Source of the DNA: JBHJGP01 sp050331695
GTDB lineage: Bacteria; Pseudomonadota; Alphaproteobacteria; Geminicoccales; Geminicoccaceae
Length of the DNA stretch: 64,000 bases
Assembly (NCBI GenBank): GCA_050331695.1
Contig: JBHJGP010000006.1
Coordinates: forward strand, 32,528 to 96,527
Direction: 5' to 3'
The position numbers and the translations under genes are program-made. The notes beneath the pieces were generated by a model that had not been told where the DNA came from, ran no database searches, and saw only the letters and a program-made list of their open reading frames with translations. Numbering within the stretch: position 1 is the first letter of the stretch; each line of letters opens with the position of its first letter. This document shows positions 17,002 through 26,104 of the stretch, piece after piece.

Positions 17002-18841
17002 CGGCGGGTATGCCCACCCATCCGCCCAGATAGCGGCGGAGAAAACCGGCAATGCCCTGGGGCACCAGGACAGCGACCAGGATCACCGTCGAGCCCAGGA
17101 GAAGCCGCCAGAGCTCGTAACGGGAGAAAAGGTCCTGCAGATAGACCAACGTGGCGGCACCGATCAGCGGACCGCTCAAAGTCTGAACACCGCCGAAAAA
17201 GACCATGATCAGGGCGTCGAAGGATCGGGCGATCGCCATCTCGTCCGGGAAGATACTGCCCTTGGCGTATACGTAGAGCGAGCCGGCAAGGCCTGCGAAA
17301 AAGCCGGAAAGAGCAAAGGCAAACCACTGGTGGCGGCGTGCATCGATGCCGATGGCCTCCGCCCGCTGCCGGCTGTCGCGGATGGCGCGCATGGTGTAGC
17401 CGAAGGGTGAGAACAGGATCCGGTGCAACAGCGCGATCGCCAGCACAACCGAGACCAGCACCAGATAGTAATAGACGATGCGGGAGGATGCCCAGGATGA
17501 CGGCCAGATTCCCAAAAGCCCGTCGTCGCCGCCGGTCACCTCCCCCCACTGAAAGGCGACCGCCCATAGAATTTGGGCGAAGGCCAGAGTCAGCATGGCG
17601 AAGTAACCACCGCTCAAGCGCACGCAGAACCCGCCCACCGCCAGGGCAAGGCATGCCGCCAGGATCGGCGCGGCAACAAGTGCTAGTTCCATCGGTGCCG
17701 CTGCGTAAGTGGCGAGGAGCGCCGCCGCATAGGCCCCGCCACCGAAAAACGCCGCGTGGCCGAAGGAGACCATGCCGCCGGGCCCGACGATACTGTGCAG
17801 GCTCGCGGCGAACAGCGCGAAGATCATGATCTCGACCGTCAGCACCAGGCTGTAGGGACTGGCGATCCAGGGCAGGGCCACCAGACCAGCAATAGCCGCC
17901 AGATACAGGCCTTGAAGACCAAGCGACGGCCGGCGCAGCGGCGGGCCCCTCAGCTGTTCGCCTTCGCCCGTTTCGGCCCGACCGAACAGCCCCCAAGGCC
18001 TCATCACCAGGACGACTGCCATCACCAGGAACATGGCGATCAGGGTGCTTTGCGGCAGGATCAGAATACCGAAGGCCTGGATCTGACCGATCAGAACGGC
18101 GGCGACGAACGCCCCAACCAAGCTACCCATGCCGCCAACCACGACCACCACAAACGCCGCGGCGATGACATTCAGATCCATCAGAAGGTCGGCGCCGTCC
18201 TTGGGCAATTGCAGCGCGCCGCCGAGACCGGCCAAAAAGGCGCCGATGAAAAAAACCGACGTGAACAGCCAGGCCTGATTGACGCCGAGCGCCGCCACCA
18301 TTTCACGATCGACGGTAGCCGCTCGGACCAGGATGCCGAAACGCGTTTTGCGGAAGAGCAGCCAGAGCGAGACCAGCACCAAGGGGCCGGCGGCGATAAG
18401 AACCAAATCGTAGCGGGGCAGAGGTTCGCCGAGGATGCGCACCGCCCCTCGGAGACCAGGCGCTCGCGGGCCCAGTTGATCGACCGGTCCCCACACCATC
18501 AGCGCCACGTCCTGGATGACCAGGACCAAACCGAAGGTCGCGACCAGCTGGAAGAGTTCCGGCGCCTGATAGATACGCCGCAAAATGACGATCTCCATGG
18601 CGACGCCCATGAGACCGACGGTCAGGGCAGCGGCGAGGATGCCGCCCCAAAACCCCAGATGTCCGCCGCCGAAGAGATCGATGAAGGTGAGGCCCAGATA
18701 GGCGCCCAGCATATAGAGTGAGCCGTGGGCGAAATTCACGATCCGGGTGACGCCGAAGATGATCGAGAGACCCGCGGCGACGAGAAATAGCGACGCCGCG
18801 CTGGAAAGGCCGGTCAGCACTTGGACCAGGTAAAAGCCCAC
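16991..18841 (-). CDS. Fused branched-chain-type ABC permease (LivH-LivM in one chain)
   Basis: Single 616-residue permease. The N-terminal half (about 1-290) is LivH-like, with IIFGVTRIVNFAHGSLYMLG near the start. The C-terminal half (about 310-610) is LivM-like, with SLHSIVGPGGMVSFGHAAFF and the loop TMRAIRDSRQRAEAIGID. Each half is about the normal length of the separate proteins, so this is a full fusion rather than a read-through. The start is a GTG at 18841. It is followed by livG with an 11-base overlap and preceded by the binding-protein gene. Fusions of this kind are known in several lineages. Confidence 0.92.
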   Translation of the reverse strand: MGFYLVQVLTGLSSAASLFLVAAGLSIIFGVTRIVNFAHGSLYMLGAYLGLTFIDLFGGGHLGFWGGILAAALTVGLMGVAMEIVILRRIYQAPELFQLVATFGLVLVIQDVALMVWGPVDQLGPRAPGLRGAVRILGEPLPRYDLVLIAAGPLVLVSLWLLFRKTRFGILVRAATVDREMVAALGVNQAWLFTSVFFIGAFLAGLGGALQLPKDGADLLMDLNVIAAAFVVVVVGGMGSLVGAFVAAVLIGQIQAFGILILPQSTLIAMFLVMAVVLVMRPWGLFGRAETGEGEQLRGPPLRRPSLGLQGLYLAAIAGLVALPWIASPYSLVLTVEIMIFALFAASLHSIVGPGGMVSFGHAAFFGGGAYAAALLATYAAAPMELALVAAPILAACLALAVGGFCVRLSGGYFAMLTLAFAQILWAVAFQWGEVTGGDDGLLGIWPSSWASSRIVYYYLVLVSVVLAIALLHRILFSPFGYTMRAIRDSRQRAEAIGIDARRHQWFAFALSGFFAGLAGSLYVYAKGSIFPDEMAIARSFDALIMVFFGGVQTLSGPLIGAATLVYLQDLFSRYELWRLLLGSTVILVAVLVPQGIAGFLRRYLGGWVGIPADER

Positions 18842-18910
18842 GCCGTCTCTACCGCGCGATCAAACGAATTGGACCCACGGCATCGCCGAAGGTGAGCCCG
18901 TGGAAGACCT

Positions 18911-20116
18911 CTAGGACCCGCTGCCCAGCCGGAGTTCGCGGACCTCGTCGTCGCTCGGCAGATAGTTTTCGCCCGGCGCGTAGTACCAGTCCCTCATGGT
19001 TCCCCGGCCGTCTTCCACCACGCTGTAACCGACGAAGGTGCCCATGGTCGATTGGTGGTCGATCTCGCGGAACGTGACCTCGCCAACGGGTGTGGCGAAA
19101 GTCAGGCCCTTCATCGCCGCGATCATCGAAGACGTGACCGTATCGCCACCCGTCTTTTCGAGCATCGCCGCGATCGCCAACATGGTGTTGTAGCCAACCA
19201 GGGTTCCAACCCGCGGATAGTCGCCATCCCACCGGGCGCCATAGGCCTCGACGAAACGCCGGTGCTCCGGTGTCTCGATCTTGTCCCAGGGATATCCCGT
19301 GACCAGCCAATCTTCCGGCGCTTCATCCTCCAATGGGTCCAGATATTCCGGCTCGCCGGTCAGGAGCCCGACAACCAGGCGGTCGTCGAACAATCCCCGA
19401 TCGGTCCCTTCGCGCACAAACTTGGCCAAATCATTGCCGAAAGTGACGTTGAAGATCGCGTCCGGCGCGGCCGCCGCCAACGCTTGGGCCTCGGCGCCCG
19501 CATCGATCTGAAACAGGGCCGGCCACTGCTCGGTCACGAACTCGACCTCCGGTTTAAGGCTCTTCAGCACCTGCTTGAAGGATGCGACCGCGTCCTTGCC
19601 GTAGGCGTAATTGGGCGCGATCGTCGCCCAGCGGACCGCGTCCTTCTCGGCGGCTACCTCGGCTAGCATCGAGGCCTGCATGAAGGTGGAGGGCCGGAGC
19701 CTGAAGGTGAAATCGTTGCCTTTCTCCCAAACGAGGGCGTCGGCCAAGGGTTCGGCGGCGAGGTAGAGGACCTCGCGCTGCTCGGCGAAACTGGAAAGGG
19801 CCAGGCCGACATGGCTGAAAAGAGAGCCGCTGATCAGTGCGACCCCGTCCTTGGTCACCATCTCCTCGGCTATCCTGATCGCTTCGCCGGGCTCGCCCGC
19901 GTCATCGCGCGAGATCAAAGCCAACTCGTGACCCGCGACACCACCTGTGGCGTTGATCTCCTCGATCGCCAGGATCGCCCCCTTCTTATAGGGCTCGGTA
20001 TGGGCGGGCAGCCGGCTGTAGCTGTTGATATCACCGATCTTGATGGTGTCGGCGGCTGAAACGCCACTCGATACCAAGAGGCCGGTCCAAAGCAGCAATC
20101 GCCATATCACGCTCAT
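18911..20116 (-). CDS. Branched-chain-type ABC transporter substrate-binding protein (LivJ/LivK fold)
   Basis: Periplasmic type I binding protein, 401 residues, with signal peptide LLLWTGLLVSSGVSA and mature start ADTIKIGDINSYSRLP. Family features include YKKGAILAIEEINATGGVAG and the WATIAPNYAYGKDAVASFK segment that opens the second lobe. It heads the importer operon running to livF, separated from the permease by 69 bases in which I see only a weak 6-bp stem (CCACGG/CCGTGG). Ligand unknown; the hydantoin/oxoproline genes across the divergent gap make an amide, pyrimidine product or amino acid plausible. Confidence 0.9.
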   Translation of the reverse strand: MSVIWRLLLWTGLLVSSGVSAADTIKIGDINSYSRLPAHTEPYKKGAILAIEEINATGGVAGHELALISRDDAGEPGEAIRIAEEMVTKDGVALISGSLFSHVGLALSSFAEQREVLYLAAEPLADALVWEKGNDFTFRLRPSTFMQASMLAEVAAEKDAVRWATIAPNYAYGKDAVASFKQVLKSLKPEVEFVTEQWPALFQIDAGAEAQALAAAAPDAIFNVTFGNDLAKFVREGTDRGLFDDRLVVGLLTGEPEYLDPLEDEAPEDWLVTGYPWDKIETPEHRRFVEAYGARWDGDYPRVGTLVGYNTMLAIAAMLEKTGGDTVTSSMIAAMKGLTFATPVGEVTFREIDHQSTMGTFVGYSVVEDGRGTMRDWYYAPGENYLPSDDEVRELRLGSGS

Positions 20117-20274
20117 AGCGACAGTCCTTTCCGTCGTGAGGTGCGGGTAGCCAGGGGGCCTTGACTGTCTGTGCCATCACCCGCGCCTGAAGCAAGCTTT
20201 TCCGTCGGCATCCAGACGCCGGTCAGCCGATAGGCTTGCGCCGAGCCCAGGCCGTCGGCCATGGTGCGCTGGAT

Positions 20275-21219
20275 ATGACGGCTTGGGATTGGGAGGTCAT
20301 GGGCAAACTCGACGGCGGCGCCAACGGTGTCTTTATTATTTCCGCGACGCCCTTCGCGGAAAACGATGCTCTTGACTGGGCCAGCACCGATAAGCTCATC
20401 GACTTCTATCTCGAAAAGGGCGTCTCGGGCATCACCATCCTCGGCATCATGGGCGAGGCACCGAAACTGACCTTCGAGGAAGCCAAGGCTTTCGCGCGCC
20501 ATGTTCTGAAGAGGGTTGAGGGGCGCGTGCCCGTGATTGTCGGCGTCTCCAGCCCCGGCTTCGCGACCATGAGCGAGCTTGCCGCGTGCGTGATGGACGA
20601 CGGCGCCGCCGGGGTCATGGTCGCGCCGCCCGCAACGCTCAAAGGCGACGATGCGGTCTACACCTATTTCTCGCAGACCGTCCGCCATCTGGGCGATGAC
20701 ACGCCATGGGTCCTCCAGGATTATCCTCTGGCGTCGGGGGTCGTGATGAGCCCCAAGCTGATCCGGCGCATCGCCGACGACATGCCGACCTGCGTCATGC
20801 TGAAGCATGAAGACTGGCCGGGGCTCGACAAGATCACGGCACTTCGGCGTATGGAAGCTGAGGGCGCACGGCGTCTCAGCATTCTCGTCGGCAATGGCGG
20901 TCTGTTTCTGCCGCTCGAACTGGAACGCGGCGTCGATGGCGCAATGACAGGGTTCGCCTACCCGGAAATGCTGGTGGCCGTGGTCGAACGTCATGGCGAA
21001 GGCCGGCCCGACGTCATGATGGATCTTTTCGACATCTATCTGCCGCTGCTTCGGTACGAGCAGCAGCCCCAGGTTGGCTTGGCCGCTCGCAAATACATCC
21101 TGAAAAAGCGTGGCGTGCTGGCAAGCGACACGCTGCGAGCCCCGGCACCACGGCTGACGCCGGAAAGCCGGGCCGAAATCGACCGGCTCATCCAGCGCCT
21201 CGAGCGCGCGGTGATGTGA
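20275..21219 (+). CDS. Dihydrodipicolinate synthase / N-acetylneuraminate lyase family protein
   Basis: Class I aldolase-type TIM barrel of 314 residues, DapA superfamily. The Schiff-base lysine is K177 in MLKHEDWPG and the partner tyrosine is Y150 in QDYP; GIMGEAPKLTFEEA is the phosphate/carboxylate-loop equivalent of DapA's GTTGE. It is unlikely to be the housekeeping lysine-biosynthesis enzyme because of the atypical loops and catabolic context. The start is unclear: ATG 20275 has no Shine-Dalgarno, while ATG 20299 has GGGAGG only 2 bases away. It diverges from the branched-chain-type importer and may act on its substrate. Reaction not assignable by eye. Confidence 0.85.
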   Translation: MTAWDWEVMGKLDGGANGVFIISATPFAENDALDWASTDKLIDFYLEKGVSGITILGIMGEAPKLTFEEAKAFARHVLKRVEGRVPVIVGVSSPGFATMSELAACVMDDGAAGVMVAPPATLKGDDAVYTYFSQTVRHLGDDTPWVLQDYPLASGVVMSPKLIRRIADDMPTCVMLKHEDWPGLDKITALRRMEAEGARRLSILVGNGGLFLPLELERGVDGAMTGFAYPEMLVAVVERHGEGRPDVMMDLFDIYLPLLRYEQQPQVGLAARKYILKKRGVLASDTLRAPAPRLTPESRAEIDRLIQRLERAVM

Positions 21220-21285
21220 TCGATCATACGGCTGCGTCAGAGATAGGTTGTGCTAAAACTGTGTTACACTGAGGGGAGTGAAACG

Positions 21286-21732
21286 GTGGACAAAGCATTG
21301 TTGGGTGCGGCGGCAATCGCCACGGCCCTTGTTGGCCTTGGCGCCAAGGCTGAAACGCGTACGGAGATCACCGGCGAGGTCATCGATACCTGGTGTTACT
21401 ACTCCGGCGTCATGGGCGCTCCGGAAGCTACCGTGGGCACGGCCCATCACACCTGCGCGCTTTGGTGTGCGGCCGGTGGCATCCCGGTTGGCATTCTTGC
21501 CGACGACGGCTCGCTCTACATGGTTCTCAGCTTCGAGGGTGAGGGCGCGGTCGACAATGAAGCGCTCCTCGACGTCCAGAGCGACAAGATCACGGCCGAT
21601 GTCACGCTCTTTGAGCGCGATGGGCTGAGCTACGTTCAAGTTCACGAGGTCGTCGAGAATGAGGGCATCACCGTCCAAAATCACAATGATTTCGGACCGA
21701 TCCCGCCCTTCGCAATCCCCGGCCTGAATTGA
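21286..21732 (+). CDS. Exported protein with three conserved-looking cysteines, function unknown
   Basis: Not recognised. It has 148 residues from a GTG at 21286, placed 7 nt after GAGGGGAG. The signal peptide is LLGAAAIATALVGLGAKA, followed directly by TEITGEVIDTWCYYSG. Cysteines are C37, C57 and C61 (the last two as CALWC), with a His pair H54-H55 just before, an arrangement suited to metal or thiol redox chemistry. The rest is predicted as small beta strands. It is the first of three tightly packed exported-protein genes; the third is SCO1-like, so a role with copper or disulfide transfer is a reasonable inference only. Confidence 0.75.
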   Translation: MDKALLGAAAIATALVGLGAKAETRTEITGEVIDTWCYYSGVMGAPEATVGTAHHTCALWCAAGGIPVGILADDGSLYMVLSFEGEGAVDNEALLDVQSDKITADVTLFERDGLSYVQVHEVVENEGITVQNHNDFGPIPPFAIPGLN

Positions 21733-21743
21733 GGAGCGTGCTG

Positions 21744-22292
21744 ATGTTGCGTGAATTGACGGTAGCCGCCGCCCTGGTCTCGCTCAGCGCGGTGCAGGTG
21801 CAGGCTCAGGAAAGCGAAGCCAAAAGCTGGGGTTTAACCGGCCAGGAGCTGGCCCGATTCCAGGCCAAAGTCGTCGACATCGAATGTGAGTTGGGTGGCG
21901 AGTGTCCGGACAATTGCGGCGATGGCAGGCATCAACTTGGTCTTGTCGACAGCGAGGGAACGCTGATCCCGGTCGCGAAAAACACCCAGCCCGCCTTCAA
22001 CGGCGCGGTTTATGATCTCCTTCCCTATTGCGGCAAGGATGTGGAGGTCGACGGTCTCTTCTCGGGCCATTCGGGTTTCCGCTTCTATCAAGTCCAGTTG
22101 ATCAAGGAGGTGGACGCCGAGGAATTTGCCAAGACCAATCTCTGGACCAAGGTTTGGGCGGAGAAGTTTCCTGAGGCTGAGGGTGAGGGACCTTGGTTCC
22201 GGCGGGATCCCAGGATCCAACAACGGATCGAGGCCAACGGTTATTTGGGTCTCGGCCCGGAAGCGGATGAGCAATTCATCGCGGAGTGGTAG
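21744..22292 (+). CDS. Exported four-cysteine protein, function unknown
   Basis: Not recognised. It has 182 residues from the ATG at 21744, 7 nt after GAGGAG; the gene begins 11 bases after the previous stop. The signal peptide is LTVAAALVSLSAVQVQAQ. Cysteines are C48, C54, C58 and C96; the cluster CELGGECPDNCGDGRHQLG, followed later by LLPYCGKDVEVDG, looks like a metal- or haem-binding or disulfide region. It ends at the base before the start of the SCO1-like gene, so translation is probably coupled. Likely partner of its two neighbours. Confidence 0.75.
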   Translation: MLRELTVAAALVSLSAVQVQAQESEAKSWGLTGQELARFQAKVVDIECELGGECPDNCGDGRHQLGLVDSEGTLIPVAKNTQPAFNGAVYDLLPYCGKDVEVDGLFSGHSGFRFYQVQLIKEVDAEEFAKTNLWTKVWAEKFPEAEGEGPWFRRDPRIQQRIEANGYLGLGPEADEQFIAEW

Positions 22293-22991
22293 GTGAAACG
22301 CCTGCTCATGATGGTTCCAGCCGTAGCCGTGACACTCGTCACGGCTACGTTGTGGCTGGCTCTGCCTTCCAACGCGTCTCTTGATCAGAAACCGGCCAAA
22401 AGCGTGGCGTTTCGGCCGGGCGATATCTGCAGCGTTGATTTCGACGGCCCGCCGGAGCTGCCGAAGATCTCGGCCAAGCCCTCGGCACAGAAAGACCCGC
22501 TGCCGGTATCGGTCGAGGTTACGGACCGGTTCCGCCTCATCGATCAGGATGGCGAGCTCTATTGGCGCGGCAGTTTCGCCGGGACGCTGTCGCTGGTTTT
22601 CTTTGGCTATGCCGATTGCGAGGGTGTCTGCCTCATGGGCATCCCCAACATCGCCGACGCTGCGCATGTGCTCGACGCCGACGGTATCGAAATCCGGCCC
22701 ATACTGATCACGATCGATCCGGACCGCGATCGGCCCGAGGTTCTCAAAGAAGAGCTCAGGCCGATGCATGAACGGTTCGTTGGACTGACCGGGCCGGAGG
22801 GCGCGCTCGAGGAAGCTCGGACCATGTTCAATGTGCAAAAGACCTTGTTGTTCGAAGACCCGAACGGTCAGCCGGTTTTCCAGCACGGAACCTTCGTCTA
22901 CCTGCTGGACGAACAGGGAGAGCTTTTGACCCTGTTTCCGCCGGTTCTGCCGCCCGAACAAATGGCCGACATCGTTCGGGGTTATCTCTAA
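22293..22991 (+). CDS. SCO1/SenC-family thioredoxin-fold protein
   Basis: Membrane-anchored or periplasmic protein of 232 residues. The SCO1 copper/thiol motif CxxxC is C109-EGV-C113 in FFGYADCEGVCLMG, and the third ligand is H198 in FQHGTFVYLLDEQG. The usual CPxxCP prolines are missing, so this is a divergent member. The start is a GTG directly after the upstream stop. SCO1 proteins deliver copper to cytochrome oxidase CuA or act as thiol-disulfide reductases; no oxidase genes are nearby, so the partner may be one of the two upstream exported Cys proteins. Confidence 0.85.
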   Translation: MKRLLMMVPAVAVTLVTATLWLALPSNASLDQKPAKSVAFRPGDICSVDFDGPPELPKISAKPSAQKDPLPVSVEVTDRFRLIDQDGELYWRGSFAGTLSLVFFGYADCEGVCLMGIPNIADAAHVLDADGIEIRPILITIDPDRDRPEVLKEELRPMHERFVGLTGPEGALEEARTMFNVQKTLLFEDPNGQPVFQHGTFVYLLDEQGELLTLFPPVLPPEQMADIVRGYL

Positions 22992-23039
22992 ACTCCGTTC
23001 TCTGGCTCAAGGAAGCCGGGGCTGCATTGAGGACGGAGC

Positions 23040-24503
23040 ATGAGCGGGGTTGATCTGGTGATACGCGGTGGCCGGGTGGCTACCGCGTGCGATCTTTTCG
23101 ACGCGGACATCGCCATCACCGATGGCAAGATCACCGCCATCGGCCGTGACCTGCCAGACGGCGAGGAGGAGATTAGCGCCGAGAACCGGCTGGTTTTGCC
23201 TGGCGGTGTTGACAGCCATTGTCACGTCGAGCAGCTCGCCGCGACTGGCCTGGTCAACGCGGACACGTTCGAGAGCGCCACCACGAGCGCCGCCTTCGGT
23301 GGCACGACGACCGTGATCCCGTTCGCCGCTCAACATGTCGGCATGAGCCTTGCGGCCGTGACGAAGGACTATCACGAGCTGGCGAAACGCCAGGCCGTTG
23401 TCGACTACGCGTTTCATTTGATCCTGGCCGATCCCAGGCCCGAGATCCTCGCGGACGAACTGCCGCCTTTGATCGAGGCCGGCCATGGATCGCTCAAGGT
23501 CTTTCTCACCTACGATCGCCTGCGGATCGATGACCCGCAGCTCGTTGCCGTGCTCGAAGCCGCGCGCCGTCATGGTGCCATGGTGACCGTACACGCGGAA
23601 AACCACGCGATGATCACCTGGCTCTCCAAGAGACTGGTCGAGCGCGGCTACACCCAGCCGCGCTATCATGCGGTGAGCCACCCGCGGATCGGCGAGATCG
23701 AGGCGATCGGTCGGGCGATCGCCTTTTCCCGTCTTCTGGATCAGCCCTTGATGATCTTCCACGTCTCGACGGCGGAGGGAGCGGACGTGATCCGCCGGGC
23801 ACGGGCGGATGGCGCCAAGATCTATGGCGAGACCTGCACCCAGTATCTTCTGCTTACCAAGGACGAAATGGACCGGCCGGGCATCGACGGCGCCATGTGG
23901 ATGTGCAGCCCGCCCTTGCGCGAAAAAAGCGATCAGGAAGCCCTGTGGCGTGCGCTCGCCGACGGGACGCTGCAGACGGTTTCCTCCGACCATGCGCCTT
24001 ATGCCATGGACGGCTCTGGCAAACTGGCGAAGGGGCCTGCTCCCAATTTCAAGCAAATCGCCAACGGCATGCCGGGCATCGAGCTTCGCCTGCCGATGCT
24101 GTTCGACGCGATGATCAGCCAGGGACGGCTCGATCTCTCGTCATTCGTGGCGCTCACCTCGACGACGCCGGCCAAACTCTACGGTCTCTATCCGAAGAAG
24201 GGCTCGATCGTCATCGGCGGCGACGCGGACCTGGTCCTTTGGGATCCGGACCGGGAAGTGGCGATCGAGCATGGGCTCACCCACGACCGCGCCGGCTACA
24301 CGCCTTATGCGGGGCGCACAGTTCGGGGCTGGCCCACGACCGTCCTTCGCCGGGGGGAGGTGATCATCGACAACGGCGAGCTCAAAGCCCGGCCCGGATC
24401 CGGTCGGTTCCTGCCCCGCCGGGGCGGCAGCTGGGCCCTCCCGGGCGGTCCGATCGAGCCTGAATTGAATCCGGTGCACAATTTCGGCGCTAAGCTCCTT
24501 TAG
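23040..24503 (+). CDS. Dihydropyrimidinase / hydantoinase
   Basis: Cytoplasmic cyclic amidohydrolase of 487 residues, opening dihydropyrimidine or hydantoin rings. All binuclear metal ligands of the family are visible: H60 and H62 (DSHCH), carboxylated K153 (GSLKVFLTY), H185 (TVHAEN), H241 (IFHVST) and D317 (SSDHAP). The substrate-loop sequence is GYTPYAGRTVRGWP. The ATG at 23040 follows GAGGACGGAGC. Next to ATP-dependent hydantoinase/oxoprolinase genes it suggests a pyrimidine- or hydantoin-degrading unit, though no carbamoylase is present in the window. Confidence 0.93.
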   Translation: MSGVDLVIRGGRVATACDLFDADIAITDGKITAIGRDLPDGEEEISAENRLVLPGGVDSHCHVEQLAATGLVNADTFESATTSAAFGGTTTVIPFAAQHVGMSLAAVTKDYHELAKRQAVVDYAFHLILADPRPEILADELPPLIEAGHGSLKVFLTYDRLRIDDPQLVAVLEAARRHGAMVTVHAENHAMITWLSKRLVERGYTQPRYHAVSHPRIGEIEAIGRAIAFSRLLDQPLMIFHVSTAEGADVIRRARADGAKIYGETCTQYLLLTKDEMDRPGIDGAMWMCSPPLREKSDQEALWRALADGTLQTVSSDHAPYAMDGSGKLAKGPAPNFKQIANGMPGIELRLPMLFDAMISQGRLDLSSFVALTSTTPAKLYGLYPKKGSIVIGGDADLVLWDPDREVAIEHGLTHDRAGYTPYAGRTVRGWPTTVLRRGEVIIDNGELKARPGSGRFLPRRGGSWALPGGPIEPELNPVHNFGAKLL

Positions 24504-24510
24504 GCGCGAT

Positions 24511-25281
24511 CTAGAGCATCTCCGGCAAGGTCACGATCTCGACGCGGGCGTCTTCCAGGGCTGAGCGTGCGGCGGTGGCCACGGCGACCGAGGTCGGCTC
24601 ATCGCCATGTACGCATAGGGACTCGAACGGGATATCGATCCGATTGCCCTGGCGCGAGGTGACCTGCTGCGATCCCACCATGTCGACCACCCGATCCGCA
24701 GCCATCCTTGGATCGCGTATCACGGAACCTTCGATCCGCCGGGATGTCAGGTTGCCGTCATCCTCGTATGTTCGATCGACAAAAGCCTCCCGGGCGAAGG
24801 GCAGGTCCAGTTGCTTGGCGGCGGTCTCGGTTTGGCTGCCCGAGAGCACCAGAAAGATCAGGTCGCGGTCGACGGCCCTTACAGCCCGGCCGATGGCGAG
24901 CGAGTAGTCGAGCTCGACGGCCGCCATGTTGTTGAGTGCACCGTGTGCCTTGACGTGGGTGACCCGATAGCCGCCGGCCGTGGCGATGCCTAGAAGCGCA
25001 CCGATCTGGTAGGAGACCAGATGCTCCAGGTCGCTCGCCCTCATCTGAATTTGGCGGCGGCCGAACCCCCAAAGATCGTTGAAGCCGGGATGGGCGCCGA
25101 TGCTGACGCCTCTGACCTTGGCCTCGCTGACCACCCGGTGCATGACGGTCGGATCACCGCCATGCATGCCGCAGGCGATGTTGGCGGAGCGAACCAAACC
25201 TAAGAGCGTCAGGTCGTCACCGATGTCGTAGGCGCCGTAACCCTCGGCCATGTCGGCGTTGATGTTGATCTTTGTCGCCAT
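24511..25281 (-). CDS. pxpA: 5-oxoprolinase subunit A (LamB/YcsF family)
   Basis: Subunit of the three-part 5-oxoprolinase PxpABC, which cleaves 5-oxoproline (pyroglutamate) to glutamate using ATP. It has 256 residues, the usual length. It starts KININADMAEGYGAYDIGDD and has NIACGMHGGDPTVM, GAHPGFNDLWGFGRR and CVHGDEPTSV, all family landmarks. It is on the opposite strand from pxpB, with 58 bases between their starts, so the set is split over a divergent promoter. Confidence 0.93.
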   Translation of the reverse strand: MATKININADMAEGYGAYDIGDDLTLLGLVRSANIACGMHGGDPTVMHRVVSEAKVRGVSIGAHPGFNDLWGFGRRQIQMRASDLEHLVSYQIGALLGIATAGGYRVTHVKAHGALNNMAAVELDYSLAIGRAVRAVDRDLIFLVLSGSQTETAAKQLDLPFAREAFVDRTYEDDGNLTSRRIEGSVIRDPRMAADRVVDMVGSQQVTSRQGNRIDIPFESLCVHGDEPTSVAVATAARSALEDARVEIVTLPEML

Positions 25282-25339
25282 CCGTCCGTCCTGTTCTTGA
25301 AGATCTTCTCAGGGAACACTAACGCTTTACGTTGAGGTC

Positions 25340-26104
25340 GTGAAACAACCAGCGAGCGCCAATCCTTTGAGCCGCCACGCCGAGCCACGCTTTCTGCCTG
25401 TGGGCGATACCGCTCTGTCGGTCGAGTTCGGTGATGGCGTGGATCGTGAGCTCAACGGCCTGGTCCTGGCCCTCGACGAAAAGCTGCTGAGCGAACCGGC
25501 GCCGGGTCTGATCGAGACGGTGCCGACGTTCCGCTCGCTAATGATCCACTACGACCCCGGTGCAACCGACTTTTCGAAACTCAAAGCTCACATCCGAGCG
25601 CGCCTGCCGAACCGTGCCGCAGACGACCGCGATGCGCGCGAATGGGTCGTTCCCACCTGTTATGAGGGGGAGCTGGCGCCGGATCTGGAACAGGTTTCAC
25701 AGGATACGGGCATCGCCGTCGACGAGGTCATCGAGCTTCATGCAGAAACCCTGTTTCACGTTTATGCGTTGGGCTTCGTTCCCGGTCTGCCTTATCTGGG
25801 CGATCTGCCCGAGAGCTTGAGCCTACCCCGCCGCGAGGATCCGAGGGTCAGAGTTCCGAGAGGCTCCGTCGGCATCGCCGGCCGGATGAGCCTCGTCTAT
25901 CCGGTCGTGTCGCCCGGTGGCTGGCATCTGATCGGCAACACGCCGATCGAGCTGTTCGAGCCGACAGCGGAAACACCGGCTTTGTTCGCGCCGGGCGACA
26001 AGATCCGGTTTCAGCCGATCGATCGGGCCCGCTTCGACGAGCTGCGCGGGCAGGTCGAGGCGGGCGCCTACAAGCCTGAGCACCGGTTGATCGAAGCGGC
26101 ATGA
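25340..26104 (+). CDS. pxpB: 5-oxoprolinase subunit B (KipI family)
   Basis: PxpB subunit, 254 residues, carboxyltransferase-C/A-like fold. The N-terminal PVGDTALSVEFGD and the central HVYALGFVPGLPYLGDLP are diagnostic, followed by GSVGIAGRMSLVYPVVSPGG. The GTG at 25340 has a weak GAGG 3 nt upstream, but the reading frame offers no better start. It overlaps pxpC by 4 bases (ATGA). Confidence 0.92.
   Translation: MKQPASANPLSRHAEPRFLPVGDTALSVEFGDGVDRELNGLVLALDEKLLSEPAPGLIETVPTFRSLMIHYDPGATDFSKLKAHIRARLPNRAADDRDAREWVVPTCYEGELAPDLEQVSQDTGIAVDEVIELHAETLFHVYALGFVPGLPYLGDLPESLSLPRREDPRVRVPRGSVGIAGRMSLVYPVVSPGGWHLIGNTPIELFEPTAETPALFAPGDKIRFQPIDRARFDELRGQVEAGAYKPEHRLIEAA

Noticed and set aside
18849..19310. 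153-codon frame at the end of the branched-chain-type binding-protein gene
   Set aside because: Out-of-frame shadow of the binding-protein gene; Gly/Arg-rich with no domain.
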